A DNA stretch of 64,000 bases from the NCBI RefSeq assembly GCF_965229915.1, contig NZ_CBDDJZ010000001.1:310001-374000 (forward strand), written 5' to 3'. The notes beneath the pieces are model-generated. The model ran no database searches, was not told where the DNA came from, and saw only the letters and a program-made list of their open reading frames with translations. The position numbers and the translations under genes are program-made. The first letter of the stretch is position 1. The number at the start of each line of letters is the position of its first letter. This document shows, piece after piece, positions 1 to 8,144 of this stretch. The DNA is from Marinoscillum sp965229915 (lineage in GTDB: Bacteria; Bacteroidota; Bacteroidia; Cytophagales; Cyclobacteriaceae).

Positions 1-123
1 CCAATCGGAATGTTCGCCAGCATCTCCTCTGGCACGCGAACCATATAAGATGATCTCTGCATCTGGTTCTAGCTCTTTGATGAGGCGACTGATCTCTTGT
101 TTGATTTCTTCTTGGGAAAGCAT
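1..123 (-). CDS. Nucleotidyltransferase-domain protein, 5' part only
   Basis: Reading the minus strand from the ATG at 123 gives 41 codons that run off the left edge. They contain the pol-beta superfamily signature GSRARGD (residues 29-35) followed by HSDW, which is the beginning of the usual GSxxxG-x(n)-SDxD metal-binding motif. The short N-terminal helix and early signature resemble minimal nucleotidyltransferases of the MntA/KNTase type, which AMPylate or nucleotidylate a target and are often encoded beside a HEPN toxin. The gene lies 29 bp downstream of mutS2 on the same strand and could be co-transcribed with it. The C-terminus and any partner gene are outside the window, so antitoxin or other roles cannot be decided. 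Confidence 0.75.
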   Translation of the reverse strand, partial: MLSQEEIKQEISRLIKELEPDAEIILYGSRARGDAGEHSDW

Positions 124-152
124 GATATTAATCAACTCTTGGACAAAAATAA

Positions 153-2531
153 CTACTTAAAGGTAACTAAAGTAATTCCACTTCCACCCATTTCCACATG
201 TTCATCCACAGCACTCCCAACGCTGCTGTGGCCTTTGAGATGTGTCCTGATCACATCCCGGAGGATTCCGTGCCCTTTTCCATGAATGATACGCACCTGA
301 TCCGTTCCCAGTAGCAATGCTGAGTCAATGTATTCGTCCACTTTCATCAGTGCCTCATCAGCACGCATCCCTCTCACATCCACTTCGCCGTTAAACTGAG
401 TCATTTTCTCCACCATATTAACTCCTCCTACTCGACGGGAGCGTTTCTCTTGTTGCTGATGAGAGACCTTGGCTTTTCTCAGCTTCTTTAGATCAATGAA
501 AGAGATAATATTTCCAAATCGAACCTGAGCTTGCTTGCCCTTAACATTCATCACCTCCCCAGAAGTATCCTGGCCTTCAATGGTGACGCTATCTCCAACC
601 TTAATTTCTTCCTTCTTCCTTTTGTTTTCGTCCTTTTTAATGGAATTGTCTTGAGCCGACTTATATTGATTCAGTCCTTCCCGCAACTGTTTGGTTTTGA
701 CTTTGTCGGCTTTGCTTTCCTGAATGCCACGAATAGTGTTTTCAATACGCTTATTGGCTTCTTCCACGATCCGCTTAGCCTCATGCTTAGCTTCTTTGAT
801 TAGACGCTTTTGCTCTTCCTGAAGCATTTCCCTCAGGTTTTCGTAATCCTTCTTGATCGAAAGCACATCACTTTCCTCCTTCTCTAGCTTTTTGGTCAAC
901 TTCTCATACTTGCCGCGTTCCTTTTCCAGTGAGTTGAGTAGATGCTCGTAATCAACCTGACTTGTCCCCACCATTCCTTTGGCATCCTCAATGATGTTTT
1001 TCGGCAAACCAATCTTCTTGGCAATCTCAAAAGCAAACGAACTTCCGGGCTTCCCAACCTCCAATTCGAACAATGGCTCCAAAGCAGCCACGTCATATTT
1101 CATTGCGCCATTAACCACTCCTGGTTTGTTCTCAGCAAACTTCTTCAGATTTTGATAGTGCGTAGTAATTACCCCAAAGGACTTGCGGTCATTGAGTTGC
1201 CCCAAAATGGATTCCGCAATAGCCCCACCAAACTGAGGCTCGGTCCCAGTACCAAATTCGTCAATCAGAAAGAGCGTGTTGCGATCAGCCATCTCCTGAA
1301 AGTACTTCATGGCCGTGAGATGCGAACTGTATGTACTGAGATCGTTCTCCAATGACTGGGTATCACCAATATCCAAAAAGATGTTTCGGAATACTCCAAA
1401 GGTGGATGCTTCACTCACCGGCACCAAAAATCCACACTGAAACATGTACTGTAGCAATCCCACTGATTTCAATGCCACAGACTTACCACCAGCATTAGGT
1501 CCGGAGATGACAAGAATTCTGTTTTCCTGGCGGCTAAGTTCCAGCGAAAGTGGTATGGTCGGTTTGCCAGCGGCTTGATGAGCCAACCAAAGCAAAGGAT
1601 GTTTCGCACTATACCACTTCACCTGGGGGTTCTTGCTAATCTCCGGCTTCACTCCATCTACCTGCAAAGCAAAGGCAGCTTTGGCGTGAATAAAATCCAT
1701 TAAGCCAATAAAAAAAGAACCTTTCTCCAGGTCCTCCATAGACTCTCTGACCAAATCGGTGAGTCTGGTCAGGATCTTAGCGATCTCTCGCTTTTCCTGG
1801 TATTGCAACTCACGAACTTCGTTGTTGAGCTGTAGCGCCTCTGTTGGTTCCAGATAGACCGTCTGCCCGGTTGCTGACTCATCATGAACGAACCCTTGGA
1901 TTCGTCGCTTGTGTTCAGCTTTCAATGGAATGACCAATCGTCCATCACGTACGGTCACCGCACTGTCTTCATCTGTAAGTTTATCCTGAATGGCTTTTCG
2001 TAACACTTTGTTGATAGCCGTACGTACCGCCTTTTCCTTTTGAATCAGTAAAGCTCTAATTGATGCGAGTTCAGGACTAGCAGTATCTCTTACAATACCT
2101 CGTTCATCCACTATCTGATCAATCTCATTGATCAGTTCCTTATCAGCGATAAACCCATAGGTCAGTGCACATAATTGTGGACAATCATCCTGATGTTTCT
2201 TGACATATTGAGTCCAATCATACAGCAAGGTGAGTAAGGACTTGAGCACGCTAAAATCCTCTCCCTGAAGGAAAGTACCTTTTACTTTGATCTTTTTGAG
2301 GTACTGTCTCAGGTCCTGAAAGTCTCTGGAAGGCAAGTTATCTCCTGAGGAAAGAATCCGTACCATTTCATGGGTTTGATCCAGCCACTTGGCAATGTCA
2401 TCCGCCCGAGATGAAGGTTTCACCTTATCAAGGAACTCCACACCATAATTGGACTTGCACTTGGCTTTGACCAGTTGCAATACCTGATCCATTCCTAACT
2501 TCTCCTGAATATCGCTAGGGTATTCCAGCAT
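153..2531 (-). CDS. mutS2: Endonuclease MutS2 (MutS-family ATPase with Smr domain)
   Basis: This 792-residue protein has the full MutS2 plan. It has an N-terminal clamp/lever region, an ATPase with Walker A GPNAGGKS (about 344-351) and Walker B LFLIDEFGTGTEP (about 420-432), a long charged coiled-coil segment (about 520-640), and a C-terminal Smr nuclease domain with the DVRG and HGKGHG motifs. MutS2 proteins do not act in mismatch repair; known members suppress homologous recombination or rescue collided ribosomes. The ATG at 2531 is preferred over the TTG at 2534, because it forms a TGATG junction with the stop codon of the upstream lipoprotein gene and so suggests translational coupling. 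Confidence 0.96.
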   Translation of the reverse strand: MLEYPSDIQEKLGMDQVLQLVKAKCKSNYGVEFLDKVKPSSRADDIAKWLDQTHEMVRILSSGDNLPSRDFQDLRQYLKKIKVKGTFLQGEDFSVLKSLLTLLYDWTQYVKKHQDDCPQLCALTYGFIADKELINEIDQIVDERGIVRDTASPELASIRALLIQKEKAVRTAINKVLRKAIQDKLTDEDSAVTVRDGRLVIPLKAEHKRRIQGFVHDESATGQTVYLEPTEALQLNNEVRELQYQEKREIAKILTRLTDLVRESMEDLEKGSFFIGLMDFIHAKAAFALQVDGVKPEISKNPQVKWYSAKHPLLWLAHQAAGKPTIPLSLELSRQENRILVISGPNAGGKSVALKSVGLLQYMFQCGFLVPVSEASTFGVFRNIFLDIGDTQSLENDLSTYSSHLTAMKYFQEMADRNTLFLIDEFGTGTEPQFGGAIAESILGQLNDRKSFGVITTHYQNLKKFAENKPGVVNGAMKYDVAALEPLFELEVGKPGSSFAFEIAKKIGLPKNIIEDAKGMVGTSQVDYEHLLNSLEKERGKYEKLTKKLEKEESDVLSIKKDYENLREMLQEEQKRLIKEAKHEAKRIVEEANKRIENTIRGIQESKADKVKTKQLREGLNQYKSAQDNSIKKDENKRKKEEIKVGDSVTIEGQDTSGEVMNVKGKQAQVRFGNIISFIDLKKLRKAKVSHQQQEKRSRRVGGVNMVEKMTQFNGEVDVRGMRADEALMKVDEYIDSALLLGTDQVRIIHGKGHGILRDVIRTHLKGHSSVGSAVDEHVEMGGSGITLVTFK

Positions 2532-2878
2532 CAATTAATGTTATTAGATTTTTGTCTAGACAATAAGCTATCCACTACCTGATCATAGATTCCTTTCATG
2601 GTTCCGATATCATCCACATAGAAACTCATGGATTCAGTGTATTGCTCTTTGGTAATTCCCATTTCGTCAAAGAGCATTTTTTCGTAGTGGTTGTAAATCA
2701 ATTTGCTGCTATCTCTCGGCAGATACAACTTTTTGACTTTGGCCTCCAAAATATGGACGTCAATGAGAACCCGAACCATTTGATCTCGTGTAAGTACATT
2801 TGGAGGTCTCTCCGGTTCTTTTTTGGAGCAATTAACGAATATTAACAGAACCAGAATCACAAAAAAAGAATTTCTCAC
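2531..2878 (-). CDS. DUF4296 lipoprotein
   Basis: This small lipoprotein has a hydrophobic leader ending in the lipobox FVNC. It is followed by a roughly 90-residue helical domain typical of DUF4296, a Bacteroidota-specific family of unknown function. An open frame reaches a TTG at 2938, but a promoter-like TACATTTG box on the same strand at 2912-2919 would place the transcript start near 2905, downstream of that codon. The GTG at 2878 gives a compact signal peptide (VRNSFFVILVLLIFVNC) and a 115-residue product, so it is chosen here. Its stop overlaps the mutS2 start by one base. Start choice is inference; the lipobox and family resemblance are clear. Confidence 0.8.
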   Translation of the reverse strand: MRNSFFVILVLLIFVNCSKKEPERPPNVLTRDQMVRVLIDVHILEAKVKKLYLPRDSSKLIYNHYEKMLFDEMGITKEQYTESMSFYVDDIGTMKGIYDQVVDSLLSRQKSNNIN

Positions 2879-2911
2879 GAGCTTAAGTCTATGTGTTCGT
2901 ATAATTTTGTA

Positions 2912-2919
2912 CAAATGTA
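2912..2919 (-). promoter_or_regulatory. TAnnTTTG promoter box for the DUF4296-mutS2 operon
   Basis: The minus strand reads TACATTTG, a full match to the Bacteroidota -7 consensus TAnnTTTG. A TTTTG lies 16 bases upstream, slightly closer than the usual spacing to the -33 element. The predicted transcript start is near 2905, which decides the start codon of the lipoprotein gene. Confidence 0.5.
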
Positions 2920-2949
2920 TCGGATCGATAGAAGCCAAAAATACTTTGC

Positions 2950-3834
2950 ATGAAGGAAATCCTTAAAAAGCTGAGAAAATATGAAATACGGGTGCGTAAA
3001 GCCATCAATTCTCAGATGCAAGGTGATTTTCACAGCATCTTCAAAGGCTCAGGTCTTGAATTTGATGACGTCAGAGCCTACCAATACGGTGATGATGTAA
3101 GAACCATCGACTGGAATGTAACGGCAAAAGGACACGGAACGTTTGTCAAGACTTTCATTGAGGAAAAAGAGCAAACGGTCATGTTCATACTGGATGTGTC
3201 AGCATCCCAGGAAATAGGCTCTTCTAAACGCCAAAAAATAGATACCGGAAAAGAAATTACTGCTCTACTGGCTCTATCTGCTGTGAAAGAAAGCAGTGCT
3301 GTCGGGCTGCTTTGCTACTCCGACCAGAAAGAAAAGTACATCAAGCCAGGCAAAGGAATGAAGCACTCCTATGAGTTGCTATCCAGCATATTTAAACTAA
3401 AACCCACCTCCAGGAAAACCAACCTGGATGAGGCCATTAAAACCACCCTCGGTATCCTCAAACGCCGGGCAGTTATTTTCCTCATCTCAGACTTTATAGA
3501 CGAAAACTACATGCACAGCCTGAAGGGAATGGCGCGAAAGCATGACCTGGTCGTAGTGCAGCTCTTCGATAAACGTGAATCTCAGATGCCTAACCTGGGA
3601 ATCATCCCTCTGCATGAAAAAGAATCTGGCAAAACTCTATGGGTCAACTCCTCTTCCAGCCACTTCCGCAATGTGCTGAATAAAACCTACGGAAAAAACA
3701 CAAGTGAACTAGAGACCTTTTGTCGCCGCAACGATGTGAGCTACCTCTCGGTTGAAACAGGTGATGATTATGTCCCAAAATTGGTACGATTGTTTAGACA
3801 CAGGAATAAATCCAATGCGCAACGTTCTAGATAA
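2950..3834 (+). CDS. DUF58 / von Willebrand A-like protein of the Bat cluster
   Basis: The 294-residue soluble protein has the DUF58 core block FKGSGLEFDDVRAYQYGDD (31-49) followed by RTIDW. A vWA-like domain follows, with an imperfect MIDAS motif DVSAS at 82-86. DUF58 proteins are partners of MoxR AAA+ ATPases and sit in the Bacteroides aerotolerance (Bat) operon. It heads a run with the BatD-like and BatA genes; the next start overlaps its 3' end by 20 bp. No MoxR gene is next to it, which is unusual. A TACTTTG sequence ends two bases before the ATG, a possible leaderless promoter with a shortened box. Confidence 0.9.
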   Translation: MKEILKKLRKYEIRVRKAINSQMQGDFHSIFKGSGLEFDDVRAYQYGDDVRTIDWNVTAKGHGTFVKTFIEEKEQTVMFILDVSASQEIGSSKRQKIDTGKEITALLALSAVKESSAVGLLCYSDQKEKYIKPGKGMKHSYELLSSIFKLKPTSRKTNLDEAIKTTLGILKRRAVIFLISDFIDENYMHSLKGMARKHDLVVVQLFDKRESQMPNLGIIPLHEKESGKTLWVNSSSSHFRNVLNKTYGKNTSELETFCRRNDVSYLSVETGDDYVPKLVRLFRHRNKSNAQRSR

Positions 3835-4717
3835 GTTTTTAATTCTTCTGTTTAGTATCATACTATCAGCTACCGCATATGGCCAGCAGATTGCCGTAAG
3901 AGGTGGCTTTCTACAGGACAGTGTGAAGATTGGTGAAAACATTACCTACTGGCTCACAGCCGAGTACCCTCAGTCCATCGACTTGATCTTGCCAGACACG
4001 CTATATGATTTTACTCCCTGGGAGTTTTCTGGTAAGCAGTACTTTCCCAGTCAGTTGAAAAATGGTCAGGTGTTTGACTCGGCAGTATACACCCTCCAGA
4101 GCTATGAAATTGACGAGGTACAGTACCTGGGCTTACCTGCTTTTGTGGTAAAAAGCAAAAGTGATACCACCACCATCAAAGCAGCACTAGATTCCATTTA
4201 TTTTCAGACGCTCATTCCTGCAGCATCTGACACCTTGCGTCTCAAAACAAACCTGGATTATCAGGATGTAGATTCCATCGTTAACTATCCTTTGATCTGG
4301 ATCATAGCAGGCGCTTTTCTGGTAATTGCTCTGATTGTCTTTCTGGTATTTGGAAAACGAATCAGAAAAATGTTAAAACTTCGAAGGTTGAAAAAAGACT
4401 ATATTCGATTCTCTGAAGAATTGAGTACAAGCATTCAAACGCTGAAGAAAGACCCCAATCAGAAGCTCGCTGAACACACATTGGCGGCATGGAAATTATT
4501 CCTTGAAAAAATGGAAAAGAAACCTTTTTCCACGCTCACCACCAGAGAGATCATGGCCATGGAATATACAAGTGAACTCAATGGCACGCTTAAAAGTATC
4601 GATCGATGTGTCTATGGAGGAATCAACGACGACAACCTTTACAAGAGCTTTCAAGCCATTGAAGATTTCACGCAGCATAGATATACAGTGATTTCAGACC
4701 AAATTAAAAACAGCTAG
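3815..4717 (+). CDS. BatD-like membrane-anchored periplasmic protein
   Basis: The ATG at 3815 gives a 300-residue protein with a clear signal peptide (MRNVLDKFLILLFSIILS, cleavage near AYGQQ). The frame is open further upstream, but that extension lies inside the DUF58 gene. After a beta-rich exported domain of about 150 residues comes one transmembrane segment (YPLIWIIAGAFLVIALIVFL), followed by a basic helical cytoplasmic tail. This layout matches the BatD/DUF4381-like proteins found between DUF58 and BatA genes in Bacteroidota. The role is presumed to be envelope stress resistance together with its vWA partners; the exact biochemical function of the family is unknown. Confidence 0.75.
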   Translation: MRNVLDKFLILLFSIILSATAYGQQIAVRGGFLQDSVKIGENITYWLTAEYPQSIDLILPDTLYDFTPWEFSGKQYFPSQLKNGQVFDSAVYTLQSYEIDEVQYLGLPAFVVKSKSDTTTIKAALDSIYFQTLIPAASDTLRLKTNLDYQDVDSIVNYPLIWIIAGAFLVIALIVFLVFGKRIRKMLKLRRLKKDYIRFSEELSTSIQTLKKDPNQKLAEHTLAAWKLFLEKMEKKPFSTLTTREIMAMEYTSELNGTLKSIDRCVYGGINDDNLYKSFQAIEDFTQHRYTVISDQIKNS

Positions 4718-4720
4718 CAG

Positions 4721-5761
4721 ATGGAGGTATTGGAAAATTGGTTTTCTCTGGACTGGTTTACCTGGACTAAACTTCAGTCTTTTGACTGGGAGCAGCCACT
4801 GTGGTTCTATGCCCTGGGCATTATTCCAGTCATACTACTACTCCGTTGGATCATTCTCTCTCAGTTTCGCGACCGCCTGCCGATAGCTCTGACAAAGAAT
4901 GACATTAAAAATGATCCTGTCAGCCTTGTTCGTTTCCTACCTCCTATTCTATTCTATATGGTGCTAGCACTAGTGATCACTGCACTGGCCAGACCACAAT
5001 CTACCAATGAACAGGTGGAGCAATGGAGCGAAGGTATTGATATCATGCTGACCATAGACATCTCTGAGTCGATGCAGATAGAAGACTTCAAACCCAACCG
5101 ACTGGAAGCTGCAAAAGACGTGGCGAGGAACTTTGTAGCTGGTCGCTTTCAGGATCGAATTGGACTGGTGGTATTTTCAGGCGATGCCTTTTCCAGATCG
5201 CCTTTAACCACTGACTATGAATTGTTGAATAGTTACATCGATGATATCTCATTTGACCTGATTGAAAACCGTGGCACTGCGATCGGTAGTGCTCTAGCTG
5301 TTTCCACCAACCGACTGAGAGAATCAGACAGCATGTCTAAAGTAATGATCCTGCTGAGTGATGGAGATAACACTGCCGGTAACATAGACCCAATCACTGC
5401 CGCTAAATTGGCACAGGCCTATGACATTAAGATCTATACAATAGCAATAGGTAAGGAAGGCAAAGTTCCTTTTGGTACGGACTTCTTTGGACGCCCGCGG
5501 TATGTAGAAAACACTCTGGACGAGACCAACTTGCGAGAGATCGCCGAGATAGGAAATGGCAACTTCTATCGGGTTTCTGATAAAGAGGCATTGCAGCAGG
5601 TTTTTGACGAAATTGACCAGTTAGAAAAGGCTGAGATTAAAGAGACACGCTACAAAGACACCACCGACTACTATGCGATTTACTTGCGATGGGCGTTGGT
5701 TGTTTTAGCTTTGTGGTTGCTGACCAAGTCGACCTTTATCAGCAATGCGATGACCGACTAA
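4721..5761 (+). CDS. batA: BatA: membrane-anchored von Willebrand A protein
   Basis: The 346-residue protein has two N-terminal membrane segments (about 26-47 and 72-90). A vWA domain follows with an intact MIDAS metal site: DISES at 113-117, the LTTDY threonine near 163, and SDGD at 213-216. A C-terminal membrane helix (about 325-340) completes it. This is the BatA architecture from the Bacteroides aerotolerance operon, in which vWA domains face the periplasm. It starts 3 bp after the BatD-like gene. No BatB, BatC or full-length BatD follows; an aldo/keto reductase comes next instead, so the cluster here is a shortened version. Confidence 0.9.
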   Translation: MEVLENWFSLDWFTWTKLQSFDWEQPLWFYALGIIPVILLLRWIILSQFRDRLPIALTKNDIKNDPVSLVRFLPPILFYMVLALVITALARPQSTNEQVEQWSEGIDIMLTIDISESMQIEDFKPNRLEAAKDVARNFVAGRFQDRIGLVVFSGDAFSRSPLTTDYELLNSYIDDISFDLIENRGTAIGSALAVSTNRLRESDSMSKVMILLSDGDNTAGNIDPITAAKLAQAYDIKIYTIAIGKEGKVPFGTDFFGRPRYVENTLDETNLREIAEIGNGNFYRVSDKEALQQVFDEIDQLEKAEIKETRYKDTTDYYAIYLRWALVVLALWLLTKSTFISNAMTD

Positions 5762-5791
5762 ACCATATGCGTTTCCGACTGTTAAGTGCAT

Positions 5792-6688
5792 ATGAACTAC
5801 CGCAAACTCCCTAAAACCAACTTACGAATCTCCGAAATAAGCTTTGGCTGTATGTCGCTCGACCTGACCCGAGATGACAATGAACACCTACTGCGAACTG
5901 CAACGGAACGAGGTATTAATTACTTTGATACCGCTGATCTGTACGATCGTGGGGCTAATGAGGAACTCGTTGGAAGTGCCTTGAAGCCGGTAAGAGATCA
6001 GGTAATAATCGCCACCAAAGTAGGAAACCAGTGGTTGCCTGATGGATCAGGATGGCAATGGAACCCTACAAAGCAGTATATCCTGGAAGCTGTCGATCAA
6101 AGTCTGAAAAGACTGCAAACAGACTACATTGACATTTATCAACTTCATGGAGGCACCATCGATGACGACCGACAAGAAGTCATGGAAGCTTTTGAGCAGC
6201 TGAAGCAGCAAGGGAAAATCCGATACTACGGCATCTCTTCTATTCGACCAAATGTGATCGATGCTTACAAACAGACCGGAATAGTGAGCAACATGCTGCA
6301 ATACAGTCTACTTGACCGACGACCGGAAGAAGAAGTTCTGGATATACTCCAGCAACATGAAGTGGGCGTGATGGTCAGAGGTGGCTTGGCCAAAGGGTTA
6401 TTAGGTGGAAAACCAGCAAAGGACTATTTAGAGCATTCTACTGCAGCCGTATCTAGCTTGCAGAATGGCTTGAATGAAATCAAAAACGAGCGGTCTTTGA
6501 CACAAACAGCCCTAAAGTACGTACTGAGTAATTCAGCGGTCACAACAGCCGTAGTGGGTATTCGCACGATGGAACAACTAATTGATGCGGTAAAAACTTC
6601 TGATGCTCCTGACCTTAGCATGGAGGAGCTGGATCGGCTAAAGAATATCCTTCCCGCTCAGCGCTACCAGCAACACCGCATTCAGTAA
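5792..6688 (+). CDS. Aldo/keto reductase
   Basis: This 298-residue NADPH-dependent oxidoreductase has the AKR catalytic tetrad in order. FDTADLY gives Asp and Tyr (about 47-53), IIATKVG gives Lys (about 79) and IDIYQLHGG gives His (about 112). The C-terminal segment TTAVVGIRTMEQL resembles the family's cofactor-phosphate loop. The ATG at 5792 is preferred over the in-frame GTG at 5786. It follows batA by 30 bp and may be read from the same transcript. The substrate cannot be predicted. Its last 7 bases overlap the end of the convergent DUF4136 gene. Confidence 0.93.
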   Translation: MNYRKLPKTNLRISEISFGCMSLDLTRDDNEHLLRTATERGINYFDTADLYDRGANEELVGSALKPVRDQVIIATKVGNQWLPDGSGWQWNPTKQYILEAVDQSLKRLQTDYIDIYQLHGGTIDDDRQEVMEAFEQLKQQGKIRYYGISSIRPNVIDAYKQTGIVSNMLQYSLLDRRPEEEVLDILQQHEVGVMVRGGLAKGLLGGKPAKDYLEHSTAAVSSLQNGLNEIKNERSLTQTALKYVLSNSAVTTAVVGIRTMEQLIDAVKTSDAPDLSMEELDRLKNILPAQRYQQHRIQ

Positions 6689-7224
6689 GCAACCACCTGA
6701 TACTGATCCATCATGCGCGTAATACTAGCTACCAACTGTTGCTGGTGAGTCCATGGCTTTTCCTGACCAGAGTACCCTTGCCAGATCATGCGATTGGTTT
6801 TAGCATCAATGAAGTAGACAGAATAAGACCCTGCAGGTAAGTACACCGTCTTCCTTTCATAGCTTTTCTCACGATTGGATAGATTAGCTACATCCATGCT
6901 ATTTCTCAGCCAATGATTTAAATGGTATTGACTGAATCCAACAATCCGAGTGGGTTGATAATGAAATTTGTAGGAAACCAGCAAGTCCGGGCTTTCATCA
7001 TCATGTCGGTACCCCATCGACTCAAACCGCTTTTCAACAATGCTCTTTAGAATCTCCTCCTCTGTAGCTCCTACTGGTGAATTGGAGATATGCATAAATG
7101 CAAATGATCGATACTTTCTAAAATCTCCAGAAAAATCAAAATCAGAGTCCAGTATAAAACGTTCGGAACTACAACTGAATCCAACCAAACTAAGGAGAAG
7201 TAGAATTTTACATATTTTAATCAT
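6682..7224 (-). CDS. DUF4136 lipoprotein
   Basis: The 180-residue precursor begins with a short leader and lipobox GFSC at about residue 18. It is followed by a single DUF4136 domain, recognisable from the opening DFDFSGDFRKYRSFAF and the closing segment where a hydrophobic strand reads YFIDAKTNRMIWQG. Such proteins are envelope-anchored and of unknown function. It is transcribed alone, overlapping the 3' end of the aldo/keto reductase by 7 bp on the opposite strand, and its 5' side faces the long AT-rich gap before the SatD gene. Confidence 0.85.
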   Translation of the reverse strand: MIKICKILLLLSLVGFSCSSERFILDSDFDFSGDFRKYRSFAFMHISNSPVGATEEEILKSIVEKRFESMGYRHDDESPDLLVSYKFHYQPTRIVGFSQYHLNHWLRNSMDVANLSNREKSYERKTVYLPAGSYSVYFIDAKTNRMIWQGYSGQEKPWTHQQQLVASITRMMDQYQVVAY

Positions 7225-7444
7225 AATGGCTATTAATTTCTTAATAGCTAATTTATTGAAGATTAAACATGTTTTTATCTAATATAAATTCTATTTTATT
7301 GTAAATATTAAAAATTATAATTTACCTAGTTTCAAGGTTTAAGTCACGTTGCTAACAATCAATTGTGAGTAGAAATCGATTTCATATTGATGATTTAGCA
7401 CACCGTTGTATTCACTATTAAAAGCCAGTCATTTAGCTTAATCG

Positions 7445-7458
7445 TGATTGATCAATCA
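7445..7458. promoter_or_regulatory. 14-bp perfect palindrome, candidate operator
   Basis: The sequence TGATTGATCAATCA is its own reverse complement. It ends 19 bp upstream of the TATATTTG box, so it covers the place where a -33 element would bind. The protein encoded just downstream has a C-terminal helix-turn-helix, so autoregulation is a reasonable inference. No second copy was noticed in the window. Confidence 0.45.
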
Positions 7459-7477
7459 AATTATAATCTTTATTAAT

Positions 7478-7485
7478 TATATTTG
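7478..7485 (+). promoter_or_regulatory. TAnnTTTG promoter box for the SatD-DUF3307 pair
   Basis: TATATTTG matches the Bacteroidota -7 consensus exactly. A transcript starting about 7 bases downstream would have a leader of about 50 nt before the ATG at 7542. No TTTG -33 element is visible at the expected distance; a palindrome lies there instead. Confidence 0.4.
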
Positions 7486-7541
7486 TATTTTATAACTTAT
7501 TTTAATTATATTAAGAAATATCACTTAATTAGGTTGTAATT

Positions 7542-8144
7542 ATGAACTACGCAGTATTGACCGGAGACTTAATGGCATCCAGACAAGTGGAACCCGGCGA
7601 GTGGATTCATTTACTCAAGGACGTATTATCCAAGTATGGCCAACCTACCACTGAATGGATGATTTACCGTGGAGACAGCTTTCAACTAGAAACCACTCCA
7701 AAAATGGCTTTAACAGCCGCCATTCATATAAAGTCTGCTATCAAAACAATCCAACACCTGGACGTTCGAATGGCCATTGGGATTGGCACCAAAACCTTCA
7801 GTGGAAATCAGGTCACCGAATCCAATGGAACAGCTTTCCAGCATTCAGGAGACTGCTATGAGAGTCTGCAAAAAAGAAGCCTGGCAATTAAAACAGGTGT
7901 AAGTGAAATAGACGAAGAACTCAACCTATATTTAAGGCTAGCCTGTCTCACCATGGACAGCTGGGCATATAAAACCGCGCTCACCGTGAAAGTAGTCATT
8001 GAAAACCCAGATCGAACACAAAAAGAACTCGAAAAACTGCTCCACACCAAACAGAGTGGTATCAGTGCTAGCTTAAAAAGAAGTGGATTTGAAGAAATAG
8101 ATCTGATGATCAGGCGCTACAAGAAAATCATTACCAACTTATGA
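7542..8144 (+). CDS. SatD-like protein: palm-like N-terminal domain plus helix-turn-helix
   Basis: The 200-residue protein resembles the SatD family. The first strand AVLTGD carries Asp9, and a second motif IYRGDSF carries Asp45. A strand followed by a small loop, VRMAIGIGT (75-83), precedes a helix GDCYESLQ (103-110). This order recalls the GGDEF/minimal-CRISPR-polymerase palm domain, in which two aspartates bind metal; that link is my inference. Residues 159-183 (TQKELEKLL...SLKRSGF) form a helix-turn-helix like those of small DNA-binding regulators. The stop overlaps the DUF3307 start (ATGA), so the two are translated together. The family's biochemical function is not established; acid-tolerance association in streptococci is the main published hint. 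Confidence 0.8.
   Translation: MNYAVLTGDLMASRQVEPGEWIHLLKDVLSKYGQPTTEWMIYRGDSFQLETTPKMALTAAIHIKSAIKTIQHLDVRMAIGIGTKTFSGNQVTESNGTAFQHSGDCYESLQKRSLAIKTGVSEIDEELNLYLRLACLTMDSWAYKTALTVKVVIENPDRTQKELEKLLHTKQSGISASLKRSGFEEIDLMIRRYKKIITNL

Larger units (their letters stand above)
7225..7541. other. AT-rich intergenic region upstream of the SatD gene
   Basis: This is the longest gene-free stretch in the window (317 bp) and is markedly richer in A and T than its surroundings. It separates two divergent genes. I see no small coding frame, tRNA or terminator. Near its right end are a perfect 14-bp palindrome (7445-7458) and a promoter-like box (7478-7485), described separately. The composition shift is compatible with acquired DNA or simply with a promoter region. 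Confidence 0.7.

Noticed and set aside
531..1355. Open frames of 90 and 137 codons on the plus strand opposite mutS2.
   Set aside because: They lie entirely within the well-supported mutS2 gene on the other strand, have no domain and no promoter, and are shadow frames.
7225..7541. The AT-rich gap as an insertion-element scar or replication origin.
   Set aside because: No terminal repeats, target duplication, DnaA-box cluster or transposase fragment was seen.
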